A stretch of 64,000 nt of DNA, taken from positions 4,355,501 through 4,419,500 of the forward strand of contig NZ_AP014946.1 in assembly GCF_002355335.1 (NCBI RefSeq), read 5' to 3'. The position numbers and the translations under genes are program-made. This document shows positions 8,617-17,476 of this stretch, piece after piece. The DNA is from Variibacter gotjawalensis (GTDB lineage Bacteria > Pseudomonadota > Alphaproteobacteria > Rhizobiales > Xanthobacteraceae). The notes under the pieces are model-generated. The model made no database searches. It was not told where the DNA came from and saw nothing but the letters and a program-made list of their open reading frames with translations. Numbering within the stretch: the stretch's first letter is position 1; every line of letters starts with the position of its first letter.

Positions 8617-11600
8617 TCAAGACCCCGCCAAGCCGAATTCCACCGCCGCGCGATCCAGGAATTCTGCAGTGATTTCTTGAGCTTGCGCGGTCTCGGTCCA
8701 AATCAGCACAGCTCGGATGGTGCGGTTTGGGTAGAGCGGACCCAACAAGGCCCGGTAGAGCGCGAGCTGCGTTGCATATTGCGCAAGGCTGCCGCCTTTG
8801 CCGGCATCGCGGTCGGTTTTGAAGTCGGCGATCAAGACGTCCTGCTCAGTGACAGCGAGGCGATCGATCTGACCCGAGACCGTAAACGTCTCACCATTCA
8901 GCTTCGTCAGCGTACCGACGAGCGGCACCTCGGCTTGGCTACCAGGTGCGAACACGGCCGCGAACCGAGCATTACTGACGATGCTCATCACGTTGGCGAT
9001 GATGGATGCACGCTCTTCGGCCGGCAGCAGCGCACTGCGTTGCGCGAGAAAAGTCTCCGCCGCCGTTTTGCGATGCTCCGGTCCGACATCGGGCAGCGAT
9101 TGCAGAAGGCGATGCACGACGACGCCACGCTCACGCGCGCGCAATGCGGCAGCTTCCTGCTCGGGCGAACGTGCTCGGCGCTTCGCCAGCGCTTGCGACG
9201 GCGAAATGCGCGCATCCTGACTTGCCGCGGCAATGGGTTGACGCAACCACGCCGGCGGTGCTTCCGGCGCGGCCGTAACGACCACAGGCTTCGGCCGTGG
9301 CAATCCAAGCAATTCCGGCGACTTCTGCCAGCGCCAAACGATCTCGCCATCCGGCGCACGCCGCTCGACCGCGCCGGGCTTCAACGCCTCGCTGACGAGA
9401 TCGTACCAGCAGTTCTCCGGGTTCTTCTTTTGCCGCCGCGCGCCGCAAACGATCAGTTTGTCTTGTGCACGCGTCATCGCAACGTAGAGCAACCGCAAAT
9501 GCTCGTGCTCGGCGGCGCGATGCGCCGTGAGCCGTGCCGCATTGCCCGCAGCGGCATCTTCTTGTTTGCGCCCGAGCCACAGCAACGGCGAGTCCTCGCG
9601 CGCCGTCGCCGACACGATGCTCGGCTCCGGTCCACGCGGCAGATTCGTCGTGTCGGCCAGAATGACGATCGGCGCTTCGAGACCTTTCGCGCCGTGCACC
9701 GTCATCACGCGCACCTCGTCGCGCGCGACGTCCATGTCGCGTTTGACTTCAGCATTCGCGGCCCTCAGCCACGCGACAAACCCTTGCAGCGACGGCGGAT
9801 TGTTCCGCTCATAGTCGATCGCCAGCGCAAGAAACTCGTCCAGCGCGTCGTCGGCCTCGTGACCAAGTCGCGCGAGGATTTGCCGGCGACCGCCATCCGC
9901 GCCGAGCAGGCGCGCGTAAAAATCGAAAGCGCCTTCGCTACGCGCACATTGTTCCAGCTCTTTGAATCGCGCAGCGACTTTGGCGAAACGCGGGTCCGCC
10001 GCGCCGTCGAGCACATCGCGCAATGGCTTTTTTCCGCGCCCATATGCGAGTGCGAACAGCGCATCGTCGTCGAAACCGAACAACGGACTCTTCAGCACTT
10101 CGGCGAGCGCGAGATCGTCATCGCGCATCAGCAACGCGTCGGCGAGCGCCATCAAATCCATCACGGCGATATGGTCCGTGAGTACGAGGCGGTCAGCGCC
10201 CGCGACCTCGACATTCGCGACCTTCAGCGCGCGGATCACGGCTTCGAACAACGGCCCGCGCTGGCGAACCAAAATCAAAATATCGCCGGGACGTAGCGGC
10301 GCGCCGTCGCGCGCCTCGACCGGCTCTTTTGCTGCAATTGCACTCGCGACATAACGCGCGATACGCCGCGCCAGAATAACCGGCGGGCTCTCTTCACTCA
10401 CCGCGTCGAATGGCGCATCCCACGGCTCAGGCTGTTTGCGCTCGGGCGGATCGGCCAGCGGCCAAATCTCGATGCTCCCGGGAGCGTCGGCGCGCACTGC
10501 TTCGTGCAGCGTCGCGACCGGATCATGCGCGAGACCCGCATGTGCACGCGGATCCTTGAATACTTCGTCGACCGCGCCGAGCACGTCGACAGTCGAACGG
10601 AACGAGTGCCGTAGCGGCACGCGCGAGAACGTCAGCTTCGCGCGCTTGTGAAGCTTCTCGTAGTGCTGCCGCTTCTCGTCGAACAGATGTGGCGCCGCCC
10701 CTTGAAACGAATAGATGGATTGCTTCTCGTCACCCACCGCGAAGATGCTGCGACGGACATGCGCGCGCGCGCCTTGGCCCGCGAAGAATTCCGCTGTCAG
10801 CATCGTAATGACGTCCCACTGCGAAGGGCTTGTATCCTGCGCTTCGTCGATGAGGAGATGGTCGATGCCGAGATCAAGACGATACATCACCCAGGCCGAT
10901 CCGTAAGCGTCGAGCAACGCGCGCGTCTTCTCGATGAGGTCATCGTAGTCAAGCAAGCCGCGCCGCGACTTTTCACTGCGATACCGCGTGACGATCTCGA
11001 ATGTCACCGTCGCCAGCGCAGCCGCACGATCGCGCGCGACGATCGCGCGACGCCGCTCCATCAGTCCGGCAAGTCGCTCCTTCTCGACATCGAGCCGAGC
11101 CATCAATTCCGGATAGTCGGCTGCGAGCCCTTTCGTGGCCAGGCTCTTGCGCATGCCATCTTCGGTGCAGAAGACATCGAGATAATCGTCGAGACCGCTG
11201 CCGCCGTTGGACAAGGCACGGCGCAGGCGTGCGCCCTGTTTCTTGTCGGATTCAGAGCCTTCCGCGAACACTGCGGCAGCATTCGCCCAATCGGTGCGCG
11301 GCAGTCCGCGCGCCAAGATCTCCGCATCGATGACGTCCGTTGTATCGTTCGCCGCAACGCCGAACGTCACGTTAAGCTCTTCAAGCGCAGCCTCGGCGCT
11401 CTCGGCGCGTTTGAGCCATGCCTCATAGGCCGAGCGGCGCATCACGGCCTGCTTCACCACATCCGAGAAGGTAATGTCGGCCGCGACGATCAACGCCGTC
11501 GAAAGCGCAGTCGCGAGACCTGTACCGGGCTTCTGCGCCGCCTCGAGCAACACCTCGATGCGCAGCAGATTGATCAATTCATCCTGTGCGCGCTCCTCCA

Positions 11601-12051
11601 TCACCTCGAACCCGGCCGAAACTCCGGATTCGAACGGGAACTGATGCATCAGCGCACTGCAGAAAGCGTGGATCGTCTGAACCTTCAAACCGCCCGGCGT
11701 CTCAAGCGTCTCGGCGAACAAGCGGCGCGCGCGCAGTAGACGCGCCGCATCCGGCGGCTTGCGCTCAATCTTGCCGATCTCGGCGCGCAAGCTCGCGTCG
11801 TCCATCGTCGTCCACGAGGCGAGCGTTTTGAAAACGCGCAGTGCCATATTTGCGGCCGCGACTTTCGTGAAGGTAAGGCAAAGGATTTTCGACGGGTCGA
11901 CGCCATTGAGCAGCAGACGCGTCACGCGCTGCGCAAGAACGTAAGTCTTGCCGGAACCCGCATTGGCCGACACCCAAGCCGAGCCGGCCGGGTCCGACGC
12001 CTTAAACTGCGCCGCCTCCAACTTCTCGGGAATTTTCTTCGGCGCCGCCAT
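8617..12051 (-). CDS. addA: Double-strand break repair helicase-nuclease AddA
   Basis: This 1144-residue UvrD-type helicase with a C-terminal RecB-family nuclease resects double-strand breaks with AddB to feed RecA recombination. Seen in order: Walker A AGSGKT (residues 31-36), Walker B LLIDEAQDTSP, QSIYSFQGA, motif V VMTVHGAKGLEAP, motif VI LLYVAMTRAQDK, and the nuclease core LIADFKTDRD near the C-terminus. Length is typical of the alphaproteobacterial form. Its start codon directly abuts the addB stop, so the two are translated as a unit. Confidence 0.97.
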   Translation of the reverse strand: MAAPKKIPEKLEAAQFKASDPAGSAWVSANAGSGKTYVLAQRVTRLLLNGVDPSKILCLTFTKVAAANMALRVFKTLASWTTMDDASLRAEIGKIERKPPDAARLLRARRLFAETLETPGGLKVQTIHAFCSALMHQFPFESGVSAGFEVMEERAQDELINLLRIEVLLEAAQKPGTGLATALSTALIVAADITFSDVVKQAVMRRSAYEAWLKRAESAEAALEELNVTFGVAANDTTDVIDAEILARGLPRTDWANAAAVFAEGSESDKKQGARLRRALSNGGSGLDDYLDVFCTEDGMRKSLATKGLAADYPELMARLDVEKERLAGLMERRRAIVARDRAAALATVTFEIVTRYRSEKSRRGLLDYDDLIEKTRALLDAYGSAWVMYRLDLGIDHLLIDEAQDTSPSQWDVITMLTAEFFAGQGARAHVRRSIFAVGDEKQSIYSFQGAAPHLFDEKRQHYEKLHKRAKLTFSRVPLRHSFRSTVDVLGAVDEVFKDPRAHAGLAHDPVATLHEAVRADAPGSIEIWPLADPPERKQPEPWDAPFDAVSEESPPVILARRIARYVASAIAAKEPVEARDGAPLRPGDILILVRQRGPLFEAVIRALKVANVEVAGADRLVLTDHIAVMDLMALADALLMRDDDLALAEVLKSPLFGFDDDALFALAYGRGKKPLRDVLDGAADPRFAKVAARFKELEQCARSEGAFDFYARLLGADGGRRQILARLGHEADDALDEFLALAIDYERNNPPSLQGFVAWLRAANAEVKRDMDVARDEVRVMTVHGAKGLEAPIVILADTTNLPRGPEPSIVSATAREDSPLLWLGRKQEDAAAGNAARLTAHRAAEHEHLRLLYVAMTRAQDKLIVCGARRQKKNPENCWYDLVSEALKPGAVERRAPDGEIVWRWQKSPELLGLPRPKPVVVTAAPEAPPAWLRQPIAAASQDARISPSQALAKRRARSPEQEAAALRARERGVVVHRLLQSLPDVGPEHRKTAAETFLAQRSALLPAEERASIIANVMSIVSNARFAAVFAPGSQAEVPLVGTLTKLNGETFTVSGQIDRLAVTEQDVLIADFKTDRDAGKGGSLAQYATQLALYRALLGPLYPNRTIRAVLIWTETAQAQEITAEFLDRAAVEFGLAGS

Positions 12052-15000
12052 CTATTCTTCCTCGACCACGCCGCCGGTCGCCGACCATTCGCGCACGCGC
12101 GCGAGCAGATCGAAATCGCCGTAGCGTTGGCGGAACTGGGGCCGCGAGCGCGAGAGATACGGCTGCTTCTCGTCCTCGAACCGCAGCAGCAATTGCTTTA
12201 AATTTTCGAACGCGCGCACGGCTTCAGCATCCGGCGACGTTTTCTTCCAAGTCTCCTCTTCGGAGAGTTCACGCACCAAACCCGGCGGCTCTTGCCCCTT
12301 GAGCTGCACGTAGGTGAGCCCCGTCACGCTCGATCCAGCCGGCACATCTTCGAAGCCGCCGCCTTGCGCGATCGCGGCTTCGAGCGTGAGCTGCGGCGCA
12401 AGACCGCTCAGCACCTCCTTCGCGCCCTTAGCGTTGCCGGTCTTGTAGTCGACCAGCGCAAAAGAACCGTCTCGGCGCTTCTCGATGCGATCGGCGCGCG
12501 CCGATAACTTGAACATGCGATCGCCGATCAGGAATTCGAGTTCGCCGCGCTTCTCGGCGAACACCGTATCGACATCAACACGCCGCGCCGGCTCCCATTC
12601 GGCGAACCAGCGCGCGACGCGCAGAAAACGTGGCCACCAAAACGCTTGCGCATCGGGATGCGCCGCCAGAGGCTCGAATGCTTTGCGCCCAAGCTTGATC
12701 AATTCAGCGTAGGGATCACTCGGCAATCCGTCCGCATACAGATCGGTGAAATCTTCAATCGCGTTATGCACCGCGCTGCCGCGGTCGCGCGCGCCCGGCG
12801 GGGTATCGACCGGGTCGAGCTTCGCAAGCCCAAGCACGCGCTTTGCGTAAATCGAATATGGATCGCGCAAAAACTCCTCGATTTCCGTGACGCTGAATCG
12901 TGTCGGCCGCGCGGCGAGCGGCGGCTTCGGCTCCGGTGCCGCAATCCGCGCGATCGTTTCCGGCATATCGAGCGAACGCGCCCACGCGCGATATTTCTCG
13001 CCACGCTGCAGCGCAAGCTTCCATGGGCCTTCGCCCAGCACAGCTTGCAGCCGCTGCGTGAAACGCGACGGCACGGTCGGCGCCCCGCCGACTTTCATCG
13101 AGCGCGTCATGATCACATCGCGTGTACCAAGCGCTTGCGCGAAATCGTGCGCCGTGAGGCCGATGCGGCGCTCCGGCAGGTCGAGCCCAAGCTGCTGCCG
13201 CATCGGTCGGCTGAGCCACGCGTCCGACTGCATCTGCGGCGGCCACACGCCTTCGACAAGACCGCCAAGCACGAGACGATCGACCGTCTGCAATCGCGCT
13301 TCCAGCAAACCGAAAATCCGCACGCGCGCCGTGCGGTCCTCCGGCGGACGGGTGACGCGACCCGCGAGCACACGCTCGAAGAAGGCCGGGTACTCAAACG
13401 CCGGCATGCGGAATGACTGCGCGGCGCCGGATTCGGCAAGTTCCGCCAGTGCCGTATCGATCAGCTCCGCCTCGCCGTCATCGTGATCGCTGAGCGCATC
13501 GAGCACGGCACGATGCCGCGCCGCGAAGTCGGCGAGTGAAGACTGCTGACCGGCCAACGACTCCAGCGGTTCTAGCGCAGCATGGAGAGCTGTCGCCAAC
13601 TCGTCCGCAGCGTCAAACTGCCATTTGTCGAGCTTTGTACGCTGGTCGGCGCGGTGCACTTTTCCGCCATCGATATCGGCTCTCAGCAAAGCCACCGCCT
13701 GAATCAACGACGCACTGCCTGCCGCGGGTCGCGGGCCGCGCAGCACTGCACGCTCGAGCGCGACGGCGGCTTTGGCAAAACCGCCCTCACCGCGGCCAAG
13801 GCGAAACTGCGAATGTTTGACCAGCGCGAGCAGCGGCACCGGCTCGGCGCCGCGCAACGCCACCGTCGCGGCAAGCCGCGCGAAAATCCCGGCGCCCGAT
13901 TCCGACAACGCCTCACCGCCGGAATCTTCGACCGGCACGCGCCAACGCGCGAGCGCTGCTTTGACGCGGCGGGCCAGCGTGCGATCCGGCGTCACCAGCG
14001 CGGCGGTGCGTTTGGGATCCTCCATCGCCTCGCGCAGCGCGACCGCAATCGCGAGCGCTTCTTGCTCCACCGTCTCGGTCTCGATCACGGCGACATCGTC
14101 GAATCCCGCCGCCAGCGCATCGCCGCCATCGAGCGTCGCCCAATGTTCCGTCGCGGCCGCGGGACGCAGCGCTTCGCTGACCAACTTATCCCGGATCGCC
14201 AGCGGCGCGGCGACAAGCTCTTCCACCTCGTCGCGCTCGACGCCGACGAGATTGAGAAAGCCAAACATGCCGTATTGCGGATGCGCGACGCTCGGGTCGG
14301 AGAAACCCGGCGGCGTCCCGCCGATCTTGCTCCACGACTCATTGTCGAGCGAGAGATCGAGGCCCGGAAGCACAACGGTGCCTTGCGGCAGCCGTGCGAT
14401 TTCGGCGAGCAAGCGCGCCGTCGCGGGCATCGATGCGGTTGAACCCGCCGCGATGACAGGCCCCGGCGCGCGGTTCCGCAAACGCTCGGCCTCTGCAGCC
14501 AGCAGCGCGTCGCGTCGCGTCGAGAGATCGACGAGCCCCTGCTCCTTCAGGAAAGCCGGCCACGCTTCGCCCGCGATCCCCAGAAATCTCAGCGTCAATT
14601 GCCAGTACGGATCGAAATCGTCAGGCACCAGCTTGTCGAGCTGCTTCCAGTCGACATCGCGCGTGACCATGTCGTCGATCAGTCTCGCCAGCGCGTCGGC
14701 GAGATCGAGAACATGCGCGGGCGTACCGGTGATCAGTGGAGCGTCGCCGCTCGCGATCTCCTTCGCGTTGGCAAATTTCTCAACTAGCCCGGCAAGAACC
14801 AGCCGCCGCTCCAGCGGGGAAATCGCCGGCGGCACCGTCAGCGCTTCTGCGCGACCTGCGTCCGCGAATACGAGTTCGTCTTCGTCGACGTCGCCGATCG
14901 CGATCAACCGCGGCAAAACCGCCGTTCCGCCGCGTCGCAGAAACGCTTCACGCGCGAGACGACAAGCGCGCCGCGTCGGCAGATAGATCGTCGCACGATT

Positions 15001-15126
15001 GAGCGAGAGCGGATCGCCGGCGGTCGGAAAATCCGCGAACAGTTTGTCGCTCGCCAACGCCTCGATCAGCGTCGGCAGAAACGGTGCCGACGCTGGGATC
15101 GATAGAATGCGCGGGCGCCGCGCCAT
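12052..15126 (-). CDS. addB: Double-strand break repair protein AddB
   Basis: This 1024-residue partner of AddA has a helicase-like N-terminus without a usable Walker A motif and a C-terminal RecB-family nuclease with ALVDYKTGN. In Bacillus AddB four cysteines around the nuclease hold a 4Fe-4S cluster. Here the whole protein appears to have one cysteine, near residue 58, and the equivalent segment reads EEFLRDPYSIYAKRVLGL, so the cluster is absent. The ATG at 15126 is preferred to the GTG at 15129. It lies 7 bases after the nucleotidyltransferase gene and abuts addA. Confidence 0.95.
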   Translation of the reverse strand: MARRPRILSIPASAPFLPTLIEALASDKLFADFPTAGDPLSLNRATIYLPTRRACRLAREAFLRRGGTAVLPRLIAIGDVDEDELVFADAGRAEALTVPPAISPLERRLVLAGLVEKFANAKEIASGDAPLITGTPAHVLDLADALARLIDDMVTRDVDWKQLDKLVPDDFDPYWQLTLRFLGIAGEAWPAFLKEQGLVDLSTRRDALLAAEAERLRNRAPGPVIAAGSTASMPATARLLAEIARLPQGTVVLPGLDLSLDNESWSKIGGTPPGFSDPSVAHPQYGMFGFLNLVGVERDEVEELVAAPLAIRDKLVSEALRPAAATEHWATLDGGDALAAGFDDVAVIETETVEQEALAIAVALREAMEDPKRTAALVTPDRTLARRVKAALARWRVPVEDSGGEALSESGAGIFARLAATVALRGAEPVPLLALVKHSQFRLGRGEGGFAKAAVALERAVLRGPRPAAGSASLIQAVALLRADIDGGKVHRADQRTKLDKWQFDAADELATALHAALEPLESLAGQQSSLADFAARHRAVLDALSDHDDGEAELIDTALAELAESGAAQSFRMPAFEYPAFFERVLAGRVTRPPEDRTARVRIFGLLEARLQTVDRLVLGGLVEGVWPPQMQSDAWLSRPMRQQLGLDLPERRIGLTAHDFAQALGTRDVIMTRSMKVGGAPTVPSRFTQRLQAVLGEGPWKLALQRGEKYRAWARSLDMPETIARIAAPEPKPPLAARPTRFSVTEIEEFLRDPYSIYAKRVLGLAKLDPVDTPPGARDRGSAVHNAIEDFTDLYADGLPSDPYAELIKLGRKAFEPLAAHPDAQAFWWPRFLRVARWFAEWEPARRVDVDTVFAEKRGELEFLIGDRMFKLSARADRIEKRRDGSFALVDYKTGNAKGAKEVLSGLAPQLTLEAAIAQGGGFEDVPAGSSVTGLTYVQLKGQEPPGLVRELSEEETWKKTSPDAEAVRAFENLKQLLLRFEDEKQPYLSRSRPQFRQRYGDFDLLARVREWSATGGVVEEE

Positions 15127-15133
15127 CACGATC

Positions 15134-15862
15134 TCAAGCCGAACTCAGCAGAACCGCCCGCTCTGCCTCGGCGATCGCGTCCGGCGTTCCGACATGCATC
15201 CAAGTGCCTTCCATGCGCAGGCCGTGCAGGCGACCGGCTTCTTCGGCGCGGTCGAACAGCTTCGTCAACGAGAATTCGCCCTGCGGCGCATCCGCAAACA
15301 GCTTCGGTGAGAGCACCGCAACACCCGCATAGACGAACGGCGCGACCAGACGCTCCTTGCGCCGCTGCAGCGACCCATCGGTCAGCATTGCGTAGTCGCC
15401 GAGCCCGTCATAGCCGATGCTGGTCGCCGTCGCCGCCATCAGCAGCAGTACGTCCATCCTCGCGGGGTCGAATGAGCCGGCCATGCGTTCGAGATTTGGC
15501 TTCGGCCCTTCAATCCAGATCGAGTCCGAATTGACGTGGAAGAACGGCGCGTTACCGAGCAACGGCAGCGCTTTGACGACTCCGCCGCCGGTGCCAAGAA
15601 TTTGCCCGCTCTCGTCCGAGATCGTGACCTTTGGCTTCTTGCGGTTTGCCGTATGCGCTTTGATCTGGTCGGCCAGATAGTGGACGTTGACGATCGCCTC
15701 TTCGACGCCCTGATCGGCCAAGCGATCGAGCATGTGGTCGAGCAGCGCGCGGCCGCCCACCTTCACGAGGGGCTTCGGCATCGTCTCGGTCAGCGGCCGC
15801 ATCCGGGTTCCAAGCCCGGCCGCCAGCACCATGGCGCGGCGAGGCCGCGAAGTGTCGGTCAT
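15134..15862 (-). CDS. murU: Sugar-phosphate nucleotidyltransferase, MurU-like
   Basis: A 242-residue nucleotidyltransferase with the signature AAGLGTRMRPLT then MPKPLV at residues 13-32, followed by NVHYLADQI and FHVNSDSIW. It belongs to the group containing MurU (N-acetylmuramate-1-phosphate uridylyltransferase) and mannose-1-phosphate guanylyltransferases. The gene upstream in the same operon carries an AmgK-like sugar-kinase domain. AmgK and MurU act in sequence in the peptidoglycan-recycling route known from Pseudomonas, so MurU is the best reading. The open frame extends further upstream, but homology starts at the ATG at 15862. Substrate specificity is inferred. Confidence 0.8.
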   Translation of the reverse strand: MTDTSRPRRAMVLAAGLGTRMRPLTETMPKPLVKVGGRALLDHMLDRLADQGVEEAIVNVHYLADQIKAHTANRKKPKVTISDESGQILGTGGGVVKALPLLGNAPFFHVNSDSIWIEGPKPNLERMAGSFDPARMDVLLLMAATATSIGYDGLGDYAMLTDGSLQRRKERLVAPFVYAGVAVLSPKLFADAPQGEFSLTKLFDRAEEAGRLHGLRMEGTWMHVGTPDAIAEAERAVLLSSA

Positions 15863-15936
15863 TATTCTTCGGTTCCGTGATTCTAGAGGTCGAAGGCTAG
15901 CACACTGCCCCCGGCCAGCCACGTCAGGATGGGGCC

Positions 15937-17469
15937 TCAAGCCTTCAGCGGCGGTACATTCTCGTCGTACCAGGCCTTGAGTTTGGCCAGCGACGGATGC
16001 GCCAGGGAGCGGCGCATATTGCGCCATACGCGCGGTTGATGACGGAGATATTGCGGCTTCCCGTCGCGCTTATCGAGGCGGGCAAAAATACCCACGATTT
16101 TTGTCGCTCGCTGCGCGCCCATCAGCGCGTAAAGCTCGACGAACTGAACCAGATCGAACTCACGATCGCTGGCCCGCCGCCCCTTCATGTAGCGGCTGAT
16201 CAGCGTGTCTTCGAGCGAAAGCGGCACGTCGACGCGCGCATCCTGCAGAAGCGAAACGACGTCATAAGCCGCCGGCCCGAGCAGCGCGTCCTGGAAATCC
16301 AGAATGCCGAGCCGGTCGAGCCCCTGGCGCTCTTCGCGCCACATCAAATTCGGCGAATGGAAATCACGGAGCACCCAGGTCGCCGGCGCGTTCATCGCCG
16401 GCTCGAGCGCTTCCCGCCATAGCGCGACATACTCCTCGCGCTGCTCGTCGGTCGCCTGCTTGCTTTGCTGCGGCAAATACCAATCGAGTAACAGTTCGAC
16501 CTCGATCATCATCGCGTCGATGTCGTAGCGCGGGATGCGATGCTGCACGCCCGGCGCAACCGGAAGCGTGCCGGGCAAATCGTGCGCATGCAGCGACACC
16601 AGCGCGTCGATCGCGGTCGCATAGCGCTCGTCGATCGGCGACGGAGGATTGCCGGAGACAACCGGCTCGTTGCCGAAGTCTTCCAGCACCAGCAGCCCTG
16701 CATCGAGATCGGCCGCCATGATCTCAGGCGCTGCGAGCCCGCGCTCGCGCAAGCCGCGCGCCATCGCAACGAATGGCGTCACGTCCTCGGCGAGATGCGC
16801 GATCTGACTATACGGCTTGCCGTCGCGCACGATGGGGCCGTCAGGCCGCCGCGGTGCGATCATCAGAATTGCGCTGCGCTCGCCATCGACGAGGCGATCG
16901 TAAATACGCGTCGACGCGTCGCCTTGCAGACGCACACGCTCGGCCGAACCGAAACCTGCCTCCGAGAGGAAGCGCTGGAAAGTCAGCAGCTTCGCGATAT
17001 TTTCGGGAACCGGCGGCGCGATATCGAGTGTCACGCGGCGATATTGCGGTCCAAGCTCCGGCGCCATCGCGAAGTGGATTGACATGCGCGGCGTCGGCAA
17101 TTGGCTGCCGCCGCGATCCGGCCATTCGACCAGCGTCACAGCGCCGGCAAACAGTTCGTCGATGCCGAGTTCAAGCAACTCGTCTTCGTGACCGAGCCGA
17201 TAGAGATCGAGGTGCACCAGAGGGAACTGCGGGAGATCGTAGGTCTGCACGAGCGTGAAGGTCGGGCTCGGAACTTCGATGCTCTCTTCTCCGGCGAGAT
17301 GCCGGATGAGCGCACGCGCAAACGCCGTTTTGCCGGCCCCGAGATCGCCGGACAGCGCGACGAGATCGCCCGGCCCAATGGCCGGCGACAAATCTGCTGC
17401 GAGCCGACGCGTAGCATCCTCGTCGGCCAAGACGATTTCGGTGCCGGCGTTTTGCATCATGGTGAGCAT
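15937..17469 (-). CDS. tsaE: TsaE-AmgK fusion: tRNA t6A ATPase plus cell-wall sugar kinase
   Basis: A 510-residue two-domain protein. Residues 1 to about 150 are TsaE, the ATPase of the threonylcarbamoyl-adenosine tRNA-modification complex, with P-loop GDLGAGKT (41-48), SPTFTLVQ and HLDLYRL. Residues about 160-510 are an aminoglycoside-phosphotransferase-type kinase with LRDFHSPNLMW (catalytic Asp) and ILDFQDALLGPAAYD (metal-binding), like the anomeric MurNAc/GlcNAc kinase AmgK. The fusion is common in alphaproteobacteria. The next gene is MurU-like, so the kinase half probably feeds it with sugar-1-phosphate. It starts 7 bases after the divL-like stop, with AAAGG upstream of the ATG. Confidence 0.9.
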   Translation of the reverse strand: MLTMMQNAGTEIVLADEDATRRLAADLSPAIGPGDLVALSGDLGAGKTAFARALIRHLAGEESIEVPSPTFTLVQTYDLPQFPLVHLDLYRLGHEDELLELGIDELFAGAVTLVEWPDRGGSQLPTPRMSIHFAMAPELGPQYRRVTLDIAPPVPENIAKLLTFQRFLSEAGFGSAERVRLQGDASTRIYDRLVDGERSAILMIAPRRPDGPIVRDGKPYSQIAHLAEDVTPFVAMARGLRERGLAAPEIMAADLDAGLLVLEDFGNEPVVSGNPPSPIDERYATAIDALVSLHAHDLPGTLPVAPGVQHRIPRYDIDAMMIEVELLLDWYLPQQSKQATDEQREEYVALWREALEPAMNAPATWVLRDFHSPNLMWREERQGLDRLGILDFQDALLGPAAYDVVSLLQDARVDVPLSLEDTLISRYMKGRRASDREFDLVQFVELYALMGAQRATKIVGIFARLDKRDGKPQYLRHQPRVWRNMRRSLAHPSLAKLKAWYDENVPPLKA

Positions 17470-17476
17470 GACGCCT

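Noticed and set aside
8677-10296. A 539-codon open frame antisense to addA
   Set aside because: Arg/Gln/His-rich composition and no motif; it is a GC-driven shadow of addA.
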